This document shows, piece by piece, positions 35,403 through 46,170 of a stretch of 64,000 nucleotides of DNA. Under the pieces are notes generated by a model, which saw nothing but the letters and a program-made list of their open reading frames with translations, was not told where the DNA came from and ran no database searches. This DNA comes from Epiperipatus broadwayi (lineage: Eukaryota > Onychophora > Udeonychophora > Euonychophora > Peripatidae): contig JAQFVV010012670.1 in assembly GCA_028023455.1 (NCBI GenBank), positions 434,001 to 498,000 of the forward strand, in the 5' to 3' direction. Within the stretch, counting starts at the first letter, position 1. Each line of letters starts with the position of its first letter. The translations under genes and the position numbers were made by a program.

Positions 35403-36551
35403 TAAAAGTAAGGTCATGTAATATATGACTTGGTTTTTTTTATTATTATTATAATAATTGCATAATTGAAGTGAGCTTTTCATTTCCAAAAAAAGTCTTT
35501 CATTTTACATTCAGCACAGATTATTTGTTGGCACAAAGAAGAAGATTATAGAATAAAAGTCAGAAAGCTTAATGAGATGCAACATTTTAAATATTTGAGC
35601 AAACAAGATGAAAGTCAGGAAATATTTGAAAACTGAGAGCCTATCATTTAATTGATTAGTAAGTTAATTGGGGCTTTCAATTTTTGGAACCCAATTCAAC
35701 CAAAATTCAGCCTTTTCCAATGATCTAGCATCCAATATTTTCTCGTCAGAAGGTGAACATTTCTCACTTTTTAAAATACTATTATCTGCATCTTAAGAGA
35801 TACTGATAGTTTTAAAAAAAATTTGATATATTGAGCAGCTTAGTACAGTTTCATATCTTGTTGGATTAGTAAAAAATGTCAGTCAATTCCATAAACAATC
35901 TTTGCCATTTGAAAATGCTTTTATTTACTTTGTCTTATTAAACAGTTTCTATATAAAAAAATTTGTCTAATTTCTAGTTTAGATGAAACCTCTACTGTTT
36001 TTTCTTTTACCATAATTTAATTCAGTCAGAATAGTTAACTTAAGTTCCTTATTAATTTGTTAACACCAATTTTGACATTTTGTTTTTTGTCGAATCATAA
36101 TTCATATATATTTTTTAAAAAGTTCGTTAATAAAACTACAATCTTTTTCTTTCTTTTTTTACTGATGCATTTAATGATATTTAGAAATAACTGTTTATAT
36201 CTTAGTCATATTTTTTGCATTCAGGAATTTATTGTGTAGCTTCTTATTTTCATATATATATATTATATTTTTTTACTTAAGATTTATCGAAATCAGCACT
36301 ACGAAATTCATGCAAACTCAAATATTGATCAAAAGCATTATATAGCATGCATAAAATTTAAGTCAGAATAGCCTTTCGAACTTATAACCTATAGAATATT
36401 TTAGGAAAATGATTTTTATATATATATATTTTTCAATTAATAAATATAAATCAGATAAATTAATGTGATTTTCAATTTTCATTTTAAATATTCATAGCAT
36501 AATTTTTTTTTTTAAAAAGGCTCTGTTTTAGATGATATAATTTTCATTTTT
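35403..36551. other. AT-rich, no recognised feature
   Basis: Nothing recognised; short AT microsatellite near 36252-36261 and 36418-36430. Confidence 0.45.
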
Positions 36552-36559
36552 ATCTACAG

Positions 36560-36928
36560 CAGTGGTTCCCAACCCTTTTTTTTTTTTTTTTGGCCATGAC
36601 CCATCTAAGCATCTCTAAAATCCTGGTCCATCTAAGCATCTCTAAAATCCCGGTCCATCCCCACCCATCTCCACCCCCCACAATATAATTCTTATTATTT
36701 AAAAAATGAACTCCTATGCATGTGGAGACAGTCTAAAAGGCCATTAATGAAAAGATAGTTGAAGTATAAAAGTTTCAAGCTGTTAACTTGCTCCAAATAA
36801 TAATGGAGAGATAAGGAGTAAAGAGTATCTAAACAGAAAAGGCAACTGAGAAGAAAATGGTACAGAAAGAGGAAAATTTAAAACATTCGGTAGCTTAATT
36901 TATAAATAATGTGATATAAGAACCACTG
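36560..36928. mobile_element. Probable hAT-type relic
   Basis: Left end CAGTGGTTCCCAACCC followed by a T run and GGCCATGACCCATCTAAGCA, right end AAGAACCACTG (36918-36928), which complements CAGTGGTTC. This is the end structure of a large class of non-autonomous hAT elements. A 27-bp segment with CCATCTAAGCATCTCTAAAA is duplicated in tandem at 36600-36655. No TSD was found at these boundaries, so one end may be truncated. Confidence 0.5.
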
Positions 36929-37456
36929 TTAATAATTCAAAAAAAAAATAACTGTTAATAAGTCATTCTTGAACTGCTCTGCTTAGAAATCAAATTGCCT
37001 CCCTATGGAACATATGATCTAGAGCAATAGTGGGTGTGCACAATTGGATAATACTTGTACTTAATATTATAATTAAATCTATCTATAATGATTGAATTTT
37101 ACTTGTGAATTGAATTGTCATTAATTTATTTCTTGCTATGATTTGTAAATGTTAACAAAATTATTTTTTTGAAAATTTTAAAAAAAAATTGATTAGTTCA
37201 CCAATTGATTCAAGAATTAATTAGTTCACCAACTGATTCACCCCCACTCCCCCCCAATTTGATTGCATATAGCATTTTCTGAGTCAAATTAATTTAATTA
37301 GTAAATATAAGATGTAATATGTTGGACTATTTCCATCATTTATGAGTGAATATTGAATGTATAGAAAATTTTAAACTTTATTTAAACTTTTCAAATACAA
37401 ACAACTTGTTAGTAATAACACACAAATAGACAATACAGGTTAGTAATTACACAACG

Positions 37457-37489
37457 TTTCGAGTAGTATTATTCTCCACTCTTCTTCAG
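37457..37489 (-). other. Hammerhead-like hairpin, left arm of FB-37k
   Basis: Minus strand: CTGAAGA, AGAGT, a 13-base spacer, ACTC, GAAAC. It is the mirror copy of 37715-37747, 33 bases long, with identical boxes. Confidence 0.4.
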
Positions 37490-37714
37490 GTGTTGCCGGC
37501 CTATATGCACAGTGACAATATTCGCTTAGAAGTTGAACTCGCACCTTTAGATTCTTGTATATTGAATTTTAAGGCAAACGCTCTACCAACTGAGCTATTC
37601 TGCCTTTGACAGAATAGCTCAGTTGGTAGAGCGTTGCCTTCAAAGTATACAAGAATCTAAAGGTGCGGTTCACTTCTAGCCGAAATTGTCACTGTGCATA
37701 TAGGCCGGCAACAC

Positions 37715-37747
37715 CTGAAGAAGAGTGGAGAATAATACTACTCGAAA
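37715..37747 (+). other. Hammerhead-like hairpin, right arm of FB-37k
   Basis: CTGAAGA (fits CUGANGA), then AGAGTGG..ACTACTC giving a GAGT/ACTC stem, then GAAACGTTG. A different pairing is also possible: GCAAC just upstream can pair with GTTG just downstream, closing a simple stem-loop around the whole motif. That would be an ordinary hairpin, not a hammerhead. Confidence 0.4.
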
Positions 37748-37943
37748 CGTTGTGTAATTACTAACCTGTATTGTCTATTTGTGTGTTATTACTAACAAGT
37801 TGTTTGTATTTGAAAAGTTTAAATAAAGTTTAAAATTTTCTATACATTCAATATTCACTCATAAATGATGGAAATAGTCCAACATATTACATCTTATAAT
37901 ATACCATCATTACAAACCTTCAGACAAATAATTAGTAAATATA

Positions 37944-38419
37944 TTTCCATCTAAAATTTTGTACAAAACTACATTCATGAGCACAAAGACATAATTATCT
38001 CATGATGTAGTTCTTGTGCATCCACTGCCAAACGTGATTTTGAATTCAGGCTGGTGAAACTTGTAAATTTTTTCATAAGGATTTTTTTTTTTTCCGGATA
38101 GTTAACCATCCAATATTAGTTGGTAAATGAGAATCTAACTACTATTATTTAGAGGTCTTGCAAATATAGAAAAATGTTCAAATCTATATCAACTAACATT
38201 TAACAATCCTCATTGGTAAAACAGTCTCTTTTATGTTTCTTTGATGAGAGACTGTTGGAGAAGCCTTTGTGCTTGCAGTTGTTTTTTAGTGGCTGTTTTA
38301 CCACACAGAAATATAAATATACAAATTATATGTGAAAAACTGACAACTAACATCAAAATAACAACAACTATCAACCTCTGCAGTTTTATTTATACTTTTA
38401 TATATATATTACCCTATAT
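37944..38419. other. AT-rich, no recognised feature
   Basis: Nothing recognised. A T run lies at 38082-38093. Confidence 0.4.
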
Positions 38420-38536
38420 GATTTAATGCAATAATGGAGTGCTAAACGCTGGAGTGTGAAATCTTTGGATTGATCCCAGTACTATATTTCTGGCGCTCAA
38501 ACTTCTTAAAAACTCCTGAGCAATTCAGCGATTTAT
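38420..38536 (+). repeat. SINE-C copy, diverged
   Basis: Shares the order of parts with 7526-7636: an A-box-like start (TTTAATGCAATAATGGAG), B-box-like GATTGATCCC (38468-38477), then TTTCTGGCGCTCAAACTTCT and AAACTCCTGAGCAATT. The two copies define the family; divergence suggests both are old. Confidence 0.5.
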
Positions 38537-38932
38537 TTATTATATATATATAATTAATTAAAATTCCACAAATATATATTAATACTAATTTTATATACTT
38601 ACAATTTCTCTTTGTATAAGTGTGCTTACATGCAACTATAGAGAAGCTTGTTATTTCTATAAATTAAATACAGCTTAGCACTTTGATATGCGTTCTCATA
38701 TTCAAAGCAAAATGAAATAGAAAATGAGAATGTCATAAGTTCTTGAAAGCGCTAAACCATACTTAATTTACAGAAATAACAAGCATCTCCATAGTTGTGT
38801 ATAAATACACTTTATTGCATTTATTATAGAAATTATCCAATGTTTCAACAACTCTGCCACTTGAAACATGGGAACATTTCTATAAAGGGAGCAGATAAAT
38901 AATATAAGTATTATTATTTTTAGAAAAATTTA

Positions 38933-39229
38933 TGCATATTAATTATAAATATAGGGGATTTGAACACAGACTTTCAAGCACCCTTCAACTATCATACTCT
39001 CATACTACTAATACACACATAACCACACACATGCAGAAATGGTAAACAATCACCAAAAAAAAAAAAACTTTAATGGAAAGGCATGTGTGTGGTTAGGTGT
39101 ATCAGTGGTATAAAATAGTGTGGATAGTTGAAAGGTGCTTGAAAGTCTGTGTTCAAATCCCCTATATTTACAATTAAGCTCCGGGTAAATGAAGAATGCC
39201 TGTATTTCAAATATTGCATATTAATTATA
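38933..39229 (+). mobile_element. Inverted SINE-A pair with exact 15-bp TSD
   Basis: TGCATATTAATTATA is exact at 38933-38947 and 39215-39229. The left arm (38948-39032) is a minus SINE-A head and the right arm (39082-39173) a plus one; they share GGGGATTTGAACACAGACTT and its complement. The 49-bp middle contains a poly-A run. The right copy continues 41 bp (39174-39214, CTCCGGGTAAAT...CTGTATTTCAAAT) that the left lacks. The single TSD around both copies shows one insertion event, not two. Confidence 0.87.
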
Positions 39230-40184
39230 TAAGTGGCTTTCTTTTATAGTATAATTCTAAATTTGAAATGATAGAAGAAAAAAAGGATATGCCAAGTAAT
39301 GACAAACTACTACTGAAGATGAGTTAGCATTATTATAAGATCGTAGTACTCTGCTATACTATGACATAAAATTAATTAGAGAAATTAATATTATTTATAG
39401 TTTAATCATTATTCATCATGTCATCTAGGCATTTATAGTGAGCTCAAAACGTTTTTTCCAATGATATTTGTTAGCAATAGTTTTGCCATTATTTTCTATT
39501 TAGTAACATCTACTCTTTATATTCACTATAAAGATACTCAAGTCATGAGACATGAAATATGTATATAAATATAAGGAAATAAATTGCTAAATAAAATTAA
39601 GGAATGTTTATAAAATAAAAATAAAAAGAGTAGCAATAAAAATATTTGACAAAAAAAAAAAACTGGTTCAAAATTCTGCAGAAAATTTTAACATCATTAA
39701 ATACAAATAAAATAGATGAGATTATTTCAGCTTAATGACAATTCTTTATAAATTAAAAATCATTATACTTTTTTTAAAGTAATTTTTATTTATTTATATG
39801 CACTCTAAAATATTAAAACATTTTCAGAAATTGTTTGTTTTAAACTGAACACAAATTTGATTTTATTAAAAAGTAGAATGTTAAAATGTCAGAGTGGGAG
39901 GTTTATTTTCTTATGTTAACATTTAAAGATATAATTAAGATTATAATATAATTTTTTTCAATTTAATTTTCTATCTCATTTATTTAATCTTTAATTAAAA
40001 ATTATTTCTATTCTTTTTTTTTGTATTTTTCTTCTCCTATGTTTCTCTTTTCCTCTTAAATGTGGGTGTGTATATACATAATACACATCATTTTTTCTTT
40101 AAATTCATTTCCATTGCATATTATATATACATTTGCCATCTATGTGAATAAACATATATAGCATCTTAATAGATTTTTAAGATA
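39230..40184. other. AT-rich, no recognised feature
   Basis: Nothing recognised beyond A- and T-rich runs. Confidence 0.45.
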
Positions 40185-40495
40185 AGCTGACTTGTCAACC
40201 CTCGCTGGCTAATCAGACTTGGGGCCAGATCAGGTTTTAGTTTGATTCACCTTAACGATGAGGGATCGAGCAATGGCGTCTCAACATTCCTGCTGCTCCT
40301 CAGCGCTGAATAACAATCCATATATATTTGTTATCTCAGAATTTATCTGTTAACTTCTCTTATTTGTAACACTGACCAAACAGATTAGGGGCCAGATCTG
40401 ATTTTAGTTAGATCCTTCTGGGCCACACAAAATAAAGTGATCCCCACTTGCTGATCCTAATGCCATGTCATCCGGCTCTGAGATATAATCCTTAT
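40185..40495. repeat. GC-richer island with internal direct repeat
   Basis: About 300 bp clearly richer in G+C than its surroundings. CAGACTTGGGGCCAGATC with GGTTTTAGTTT (40215-40243) and CAGATTAGGGGCCAGATC with GATTTTAGTTA (40381-40410) form a direct repeat with a 166-bp spacing. No ORF, tRNA fold or terminal repeats recognised. It could be a non-autonomous element of a family not otherwise in the window. Confidence 0.45.
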
Positions 40496-41167
40496 ATTTT
40501 TTCATTTAATCATTATATTACCTATATAACCCTTATAATCTTTGTTTAATCAATGTATATCCTTTGTTTCCTTTTTCCTATATTTTACCTAATATGAATA
40601 AAATGTTTTTTTTTTTGTTTTTTTTTTAAAGAGAGAACAGTCTTTTTTCAAGGTCAAAACCATTCAACTCAAAAAATACTGCAGTTAAGAAATTTGGCCA
40701 TCTTTCGCTTGTGTGTGATTTGGGGGGGGGGGGGCGCTCTAAAATAAAAATATTAAAAAAAAGTGTTTTGGATTTTGCCGTTTTAATGGCTTTTAAAGAG
40801 ATAGGAAAGTGAAGGAGTTGTTCAGTACAATTGATTGGTTCTTGTAAAATAATATGATAAAAGAAATGATAATTTGGGGGGGGGGCGACGAATTTCTATA
40901 AGAATAATGTAAATAATATTTAATTGGAATTGTATAAAAGAACTACAGTACTTTTGTATGTTGTCAATTAAAGAAAATATCTATATTATATAAGGTTGTA
41001 AATATATTTAGTTATAGACTAAACAAACACATAGTAAAACAAAATTAAGAATTTTGAAAAATATGTTGTTTTTTTAATAAAAAAAACTAATTTCACTTGA
41101 GCTAATAATTTTTTTTTTAATTATGCAACTCTTTCATTTTGTGTTTTCCCTTGTGGCGATGGTGTTT
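40496..41167. other. Low-complexity, two long G runs
   Basis: Poly-T near 40605-40628, a 13-base G run at 40722-40734 and a 10-base run at 40876-40885, the latter two each followed by CG. No gene seen. Confidence 0.45.
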
Positions 41168-41725
41168 TAGTTGTATGTCAGACTATTTCCATCATCTGAG
41201 TATTGAATGTCTTGAGAAAAATTAAATATTATTTAAATATTCCAAATACATTCAACTGTTATTAATAGCACACAGGTTAGTATATGCACAATGTTTTGAC
41301 AGAGAACAAAAGATACAAAAAAGAAAATTCAAAGAAACTGCTCTTATGATAACGGCACACAATCCTATAAGTCAACCTAGCATGATTATACATAATGTAT
41401 GGAAACCATTAATCAACTTCGCTATTAGAAAGAAGTGGAGAAATCAAGAGGAACCTCATAGATAAATATATAAAATTTCTACTAATTATTGCCTTTGGCA
41501 GGATGGTTCCGGTTGGTTAGAGTGTTATCTTAAAATTCAATACTCAAAAATCTAAGGGTCCAGGTTTGATTCCCATGCTAGTACTGTCGCTGGTTAGCCA
41601 AGTAACACCTGAAGAAGAGGGGGAAATAACACCTCTCAAAATTATTTGGATATTTAAATAAAGTTAATTTTTTCTAAAGACATTCAATACTCATATTAGA
41701 TTATGGAAACAGTCCAACATATAAA
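41168..41725 (+). mobile_element. Foldback FB-41k, second inverted SINE-D pair
   Basis: Left end GTCAGACTATTTCCATCATC and right end ATTATGGAAACAGTCCAACA are inverted relatives of the FB-37k tails. The right copy (about 41490-41720) has CAGGATGGTTCCGGTTGGTTAGAG as A-box region, CAGGTTTGATTCCC as B box, AACACCTGAAGAAGAGGGGG as the decayed hairpin start, and the same tail. The left copy is shorter and lacks its tRNA-like head; unrelated sequence fills 41305-41485. No convincing TSD, so older than FB-37k. Confidence 0.65.
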
Positions 41726-42072
41726 TACAAATGTTTCATTTTTATTTATTTTTTTCGAAAAAAATAATTACTAGAAATTATCTTGTAAGTACAATTAAAT
41801 GGAAGCAACTTAAAAGATCATAAGCTAGGAAGACTCAATTTAAATAATAGAAGTGTTTGAAGTTGAGAAGTCAGTTTATTATTTTAATTAATAAAGACAA
41901 TTTGAATTAAAATTATCATCATCATTAGCAGTTACTAATAAACTAATATGGATATTTTAACTCCAAAGGAAGTGAAGTTAAAAATTAGTGAAAGTATTGA
42001 AGTCATAATTGCTGTGCATGGAATTAAATGATGGAAATATGGTTGCACAAACAATGCAGTTCATATTTCCAT

Positions 42073-42356
42073 TGAGTAAAGATATATGTATATGTATGAA
42101 AGGAATATAAGTGTATATTTATATATGTATGTGTATTTTATATATATATATGAAATGATGGTTATGTATTATATATATATATGTGAAATGATGGTTATGT
42201 ATTTATATTATTCAAATCTTGTAGCTCTGACGAAGACTGCTGGACAGTCGAAATTGTAAAGAAAATGAAGAAGTTTTTAAGAAAATTTGTTTGCATTGAA
42301 GTGTATATGAAAGAAGTGTTATAAGCAATATATATATATATATGAGTAAAGATATA
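42073..42356 (+). mobile_element. Hammerhead-like insertion with exact 14-bp TSD
   Basis: TGAGTAAAGATATA is exact at 42073-42086 and 42343-42356. The 256-bp insert contains a tandem duplication of GAAATGATGGTTATGTAT with AT tracts (42151-42210), the hairpin at 42227-42253, and a 3' part with GCATTGAAGTGTATATGA related to the FB-22k arms (GCATTAGAGTGTATATGA). It lacks a long inverted repeat, so it may be the linear form of the FB-22k family. Confidence 0.78.
42227..42253 (+). other. Hammerhead-like core hairpin
   Basis: CTGACGA, one A, perfect 5-bp stem GACTG/CAGTC around CTGGA, then GAAA and TTGT. Same 27-base spacing as the FB-22k copy. The extra A before stem II departs from the canonical core. 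Confidence 0.45.
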
Positions 42357-43166
42357 CAAATGGCATGTGTGACTCACGACAAACAGATACTCTAAGATGA
42401 AAGAAAACAGCAGAAGAATGAAAGAATAATTAATAAATTTAATTATACTTATTAATGAATAAAGTTAATATAATTTTTATTCAATTAAATATACTTTTTG
42501 TTACACGTGTAATGTGACAGTATGCAGGGAGAAAAAAATACAAAAAAAAAAAATTGGGTTGATAAATATGCAGAGTAATAACAATTTGGATGGGGAGAAC
42601 GAATAACATAAATAAATCAATAACTGAAAGATAAAAATGATCATTTATTAGTCAAAAAAATGGATTCAATAAAAAAAATGAAAATAAAAAATATATATGT
42701 ATGTTAAAAATATGCACATTGTAGAGAATGATTAAAGACAATAATAATGATTTTAAAAAATCCAAATATTTATAGGATTAATGATTCTTTTTTTAATTTT
42801 GTTTACTATAAAATTAAATGCAATAAATTTTGTTATGAAAAATATTTTAGTACTGTATATCAAAAAATATTGCTTGCAAAACTAAAAAAAAAAAAAAAAT
42901 AATTGTTGACAAATAACTATTATAAATCATTCTATATGTAAGAAAATAAATAAAGATATTAATTAATAAGTTTAGTATAATGTTTATCACTTTTATATAT
43001 ATAAATGTTAAGTTTGTAAATCAAATTTTAAATGTTTATTTTATATTTTGAGTCTAGAGACAGAAATTAAATCTTTTGGTATAGAAAATTATTATAATTG
43101 CTAGTTTCTTATATGAGATTATTAATTTAAGAGTCCATTTTAGGGAATCAATTGAATTCGCTGACC
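42357..43166. other. AT-rich, no recognised feature
   Basis: A runs at 42541-42553 and 42883-42899. No gene or repeat relative recognised. Confidence 0.45.
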
Positions 43167-43299
43167 AAAGTAAAGCTGTAGTCAAGCTCTGGTGGTCGAG
43201 AGGTCAGCGACAGCTGCTTTACAAGCAGTTGTCCCAGGTTAGCGGGTTCACTTCCCAGCTGATGCTGACACATGAGGGGGAAAAAAAAGTAAAGTTGTA
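43167..43299 (+). mobile_element. SINE-B copy with 14-bp TSD
   Basis: AAAGTAAAGCTGTA (43167-43180) and AAAGTAAAGTTGTA (43286-43299) differ at one base. The head GGTGGTCGAGAGGTCAGCGA, CAGCTGCTTTACAAGCAG and GCGGGTTCACTTCCCAG match the other copies; tail CTGATGCTGACACATGAG plus poly-A. Confidence 0.87.
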
Positions 43300-43460
43300 T
43301 ATGTAATATTTATATCTTTCTAATTAATTTATGGAATTTTAACTTTTATTTTTTATTTGTTTATTAATATTTTTTTTGATAGAAAAGAAATAGTTGATTA
43401 TAAATCAGTTGCTAATAAATTAGTGTTACTTTAACCCTTTAGCCTTTTTCTATCTAAATT

Positions 43461-43541
43461 ACCCTCACCTCCTTTGGCAGTGGCCATTTGAGTTAAATTT
43501 ACCCTCAACCTCCTTTGGCAGTGGCCATTTGAGTTAAATTT
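43461..43541. repeat. Tandem duplication, 40-bp unit
   Basis: ACCCTCACCTCCTTTGGCAG and TGGCCATTTGAGTTAAATTT (43461-43500) is repeated at 43501-43541 with one inserted A. Two units, almost identical, so the duplication is recent. Confidence 0.85.
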
Positions 43542-43750
43542 CCAATTTTTTTATTTTAAGGATTAAACTTTCATTCAGCAATATATTCCTACAACTTTAA
43601 CTTATTCTTTAGAAATATAAATTTAGAAATGTAAATTATTCTTTAAAATATTTCAATTTTGTAAATACATGAAAACACAAATAATAAACTGAATTTTATA
43701 ACAGAAGAAAAGCTTTTTCACTTTGCTTTTGCCAATAAAAATACATTTTG

Positions 43751-43856
43751 TCAAGCATTGGTGGTCGAGAGGTCAGCGACAGCTGCTTTACAAGCAGTTG
43801 TCCCAGGTTAGCGGGTTCGCTCCCGGCTGATGCTATGACACGAGGAAAAAAAATAA
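43751..43856 (+). mobile_element. SINE-B copy, plus strand
   Basis: GCATTGGTGGTCGAGAGGTC, CAGCTGCTTTACAAGCAG, GCGGGTTCGCTCCCGG (one base shorter than usual in the B-box region), CTGATGCTATGACACGAGG and poly-A. It lies 450 bp after another copy in the same orientation. A TSD is not clear. Confidence 0.78.
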
Positions 43857-44399
43857 TTTTTAAAAAAATATTTTTTTATTTGAACTTCATTTGTAAAAAT
43901 CAATAATAATTTTTCTAAAAGCATAATAAAATAATTAAATGCTGTTTCAAAATTCAAAATTCTATTTATAATTATTGAAAAAATGGCCAGAAATAATGTT
44001 TTCAGTAAACATATTTTACTGTTTTACATTATAACATCTCCTGACTTGTATTTCTAAAACAGAAACATTTTTGGATAAAGTCTTAATCTAAACATTATAT
44101 TCACATCAAAAAATAAATATTTCACAAATATTTTTCGAAAATAATCATAAATATATAAACAAAGTGCAGAAAAGATTTTTTTTTTTTTTTTCAAATGTCG
44201 AACAAAGAATGAACACTCTTAAAAGTTCTCATATGAACTCTCAGGACCTGAGAACAAAAAACAAACTACTAATTGAAAGCATTTTCAATTTGTTTGTATT
44301 ACGTTCTCTGTATAATAATAATATCTTCACTTTTTTTTAAAATTAATATCAAATGACTGCAAATCCATCAAATAAACACAACAGATAGCCACAAGAGAA
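43857..44399. other. AT-rich, no recognised feature
   Basis: T run at 44176-44191. Nothing else recognised. Confidence 0.4.
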
Positions 44400-44950
44400 T
44401 TTCACATTTATTTTTCAGTTTTTTTTAGTTGCATTGTTGAAACAAATGAAAACTTATTTCCTTTCATTGTCCAATTTTACATTTTACATTCTAGACTGAA
44501 TTCAATAAATGAAATTAATCTAAAAAGTAAAACATTGATTTTACAAATAAATAAAAATGAGTAATATAAGTAAATTATCAGCGACAAAAAGTTTTATTTA
44601 GCCTGTAAGTTATAAAAATGTTTAAGAGTGAATAAATAAATATTCAAAAATTAAAATTTTTTCATAAGTATCTTCTGAATATAGAACTTTAATGTTATAA
44701 AAATCAATAAATGTTATAAACTAAAGGCAATGCAGCACGTCTATGCTATCATCTGTTCAACTCTGCTCATAATAATTAAACCGTGCCTTTTTAATTTGAT
44801 TTGGCAGAAAACACCTTCGACAAAACTTTTTTATCTACTGTAACTCCTGACATCTAGCTATTATAATTAGAACTAATAATTCATTTTTAAATTAAAATTT
44901 CTATCATTAAAAATTGAACATAGATTTGACCATTAATAATAGACACCGCA
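44400..44950 (+). repeat. Diverged 0.7-kb repeat, copy 2
   Basis: Colinear with 11980-12740 through several landmarks and in the same orientation, with indels of tens of bases. No coding frame. Confidence 0.5.
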
Positions 44951-45689
44951 GATTCAACATCATAGTTAGCAGACGGGAATATCAAGAAAAATATTAATAA
45001 TGTAAATTATTAAGTCTTTTTTTTTAATGTCAATATTATTTTTCTAAGATAATTTATTTGTCTGGAGAAAATTAAAATTTCTATAGGTACAAAAGTATTA
45101 ATTGGAATTAGCTTGAAAATTGTTATTAAGATAATGTACGTTTTTTAATTTGTTTTTAATGCATGTTAATTTTATATATAGTGAAATTATATTTTTAATT
45201 ACATGCTGAATAAAAAATTTGTATTTCTTTTTATCATTGTTTACATTTCTGATGAGAACCACATTTGTCAACAGTAAGTCTGAAATCCTATTTTCAAACA
45301 GGAGTCATATATTTTATTTATTATAATTGCAATTTAATATTATATATCAATTAAATGTATTAATTACATAATGACAAATCTTATACAGATACTTGAGGAT
45401 GGCGTGTGTATGATTCTTTGATGATATTGACATTCTATGCTATTACAAAATGACAATAGCTAATAGCTATCAAAAAAAATTTTAATAATTGCTATAATAA
45501 ATAGTTAAATGTTAATTGAAGATGTGGATACAAAGTGATGATAATTGCGATGATAAATCATATAAAGACTTTTCATATAAAGAGGCCTAAGTGTATTATT
45601 ATTTATTATTATGGCACCCCCTTAAATATATAATCATTTAAGAACAATTTTATAATATAGATGAAAGCATCACATACAAATAACGAATA

Positions 45690-46170
45690 ACACCACTCTC
45701 ATGTAAGGAGGGGACTGGTTTTCTACCCACTTTTAACACCTTGTGGAAGGATCTAATTATAAACATATGACCAAAGACATCCCCAAGATGCACACTTCAT
45801 CCTGAACCAGCACTCAATCGATTGGCCCAGACCACAATCCCTTACATATATCTTTCTCCCCACTTTTAACACCTTGTGGAAGGATCTAATTATAAACATA
45901 CGGCCAAAGACATGAGAAAAAGATCTATGATCCCCAAGATGCACATTTCATCCTGAACCAGCACTCAATCGATTGGCCCAGTCCACAATCTCTTACATAT
46001 ATCTTTATCATTGTTCAATATATATGGATAGCAAATTACTAGTTTAATTGATGTGTCAAACTTGCTGCCATCATAATCTCAACACCCACTACTTAATGAA
46101 AATATATTAATTGAAGTATATGACTAATAAAACATTAATATACTTCACATACAATATTTCATTAATGCCC
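45690..46170 (-). repeat. Repeat R45 with tandem hammerhead-like units
   Basis: CCCACTTTTAACACCTTGTG starts at 45726 and again at 45859, giving a 133-bp tandem step; the second unit carries 16 extra bases. On the minus strand each unit reads TATATGTAAG, TTGTGG.CTGGGCCAAT, CGATTGAGTGCTGGTTCAGG, ATGAA: the same text as the hammerhead-like core at 25835 with its boxes decayed. After the second unit, unique R45 sequence continues to about 46170. A second copy at 48475 is split by an RTE insertion. Confidence 0.7.

Larger units (their letters stand above)
37295..37943 (+). mobile_element. Large foldback FB-37k made of two inverted SINE-D copies, 15-bp TSD
   Basis: TAATTAGTAAATATA is exact at 37295-37309 and 37929-37943. 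The insert holds two nearly identical copies of a tRNA-derived SINE head to head: arms about 37310-37604 and 37608-37898, centre GCCTTTGA. The right copy reads CAGAATAGCTCAGTTGG (A box), GGTGCGGTTCACTTC (decayed B box), a GCCGGCAACA body, the hammerhead-like hairpin, then a long tail ending GATGGAAATAGTCCAACATA. The last 30 bp at 37899-37928 have no partner in the left arm. The tRNA-like heads are at the centre and the tails face outward. Confidence 0.87.

Noticed and set aside
37599-37672. tRNA gene at the centre of FB-37k
   Set aside because: A good D-arm/A box is present on both strands, but the anticodon and T arms do not fold and the sequence continues into a SINE body with outward tails.
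42195-42377. 60-codon minus-strand frame rich in Y and I
   Set aside because: It is a translation of AT microsatellite and the hammerhead-like hairpin.
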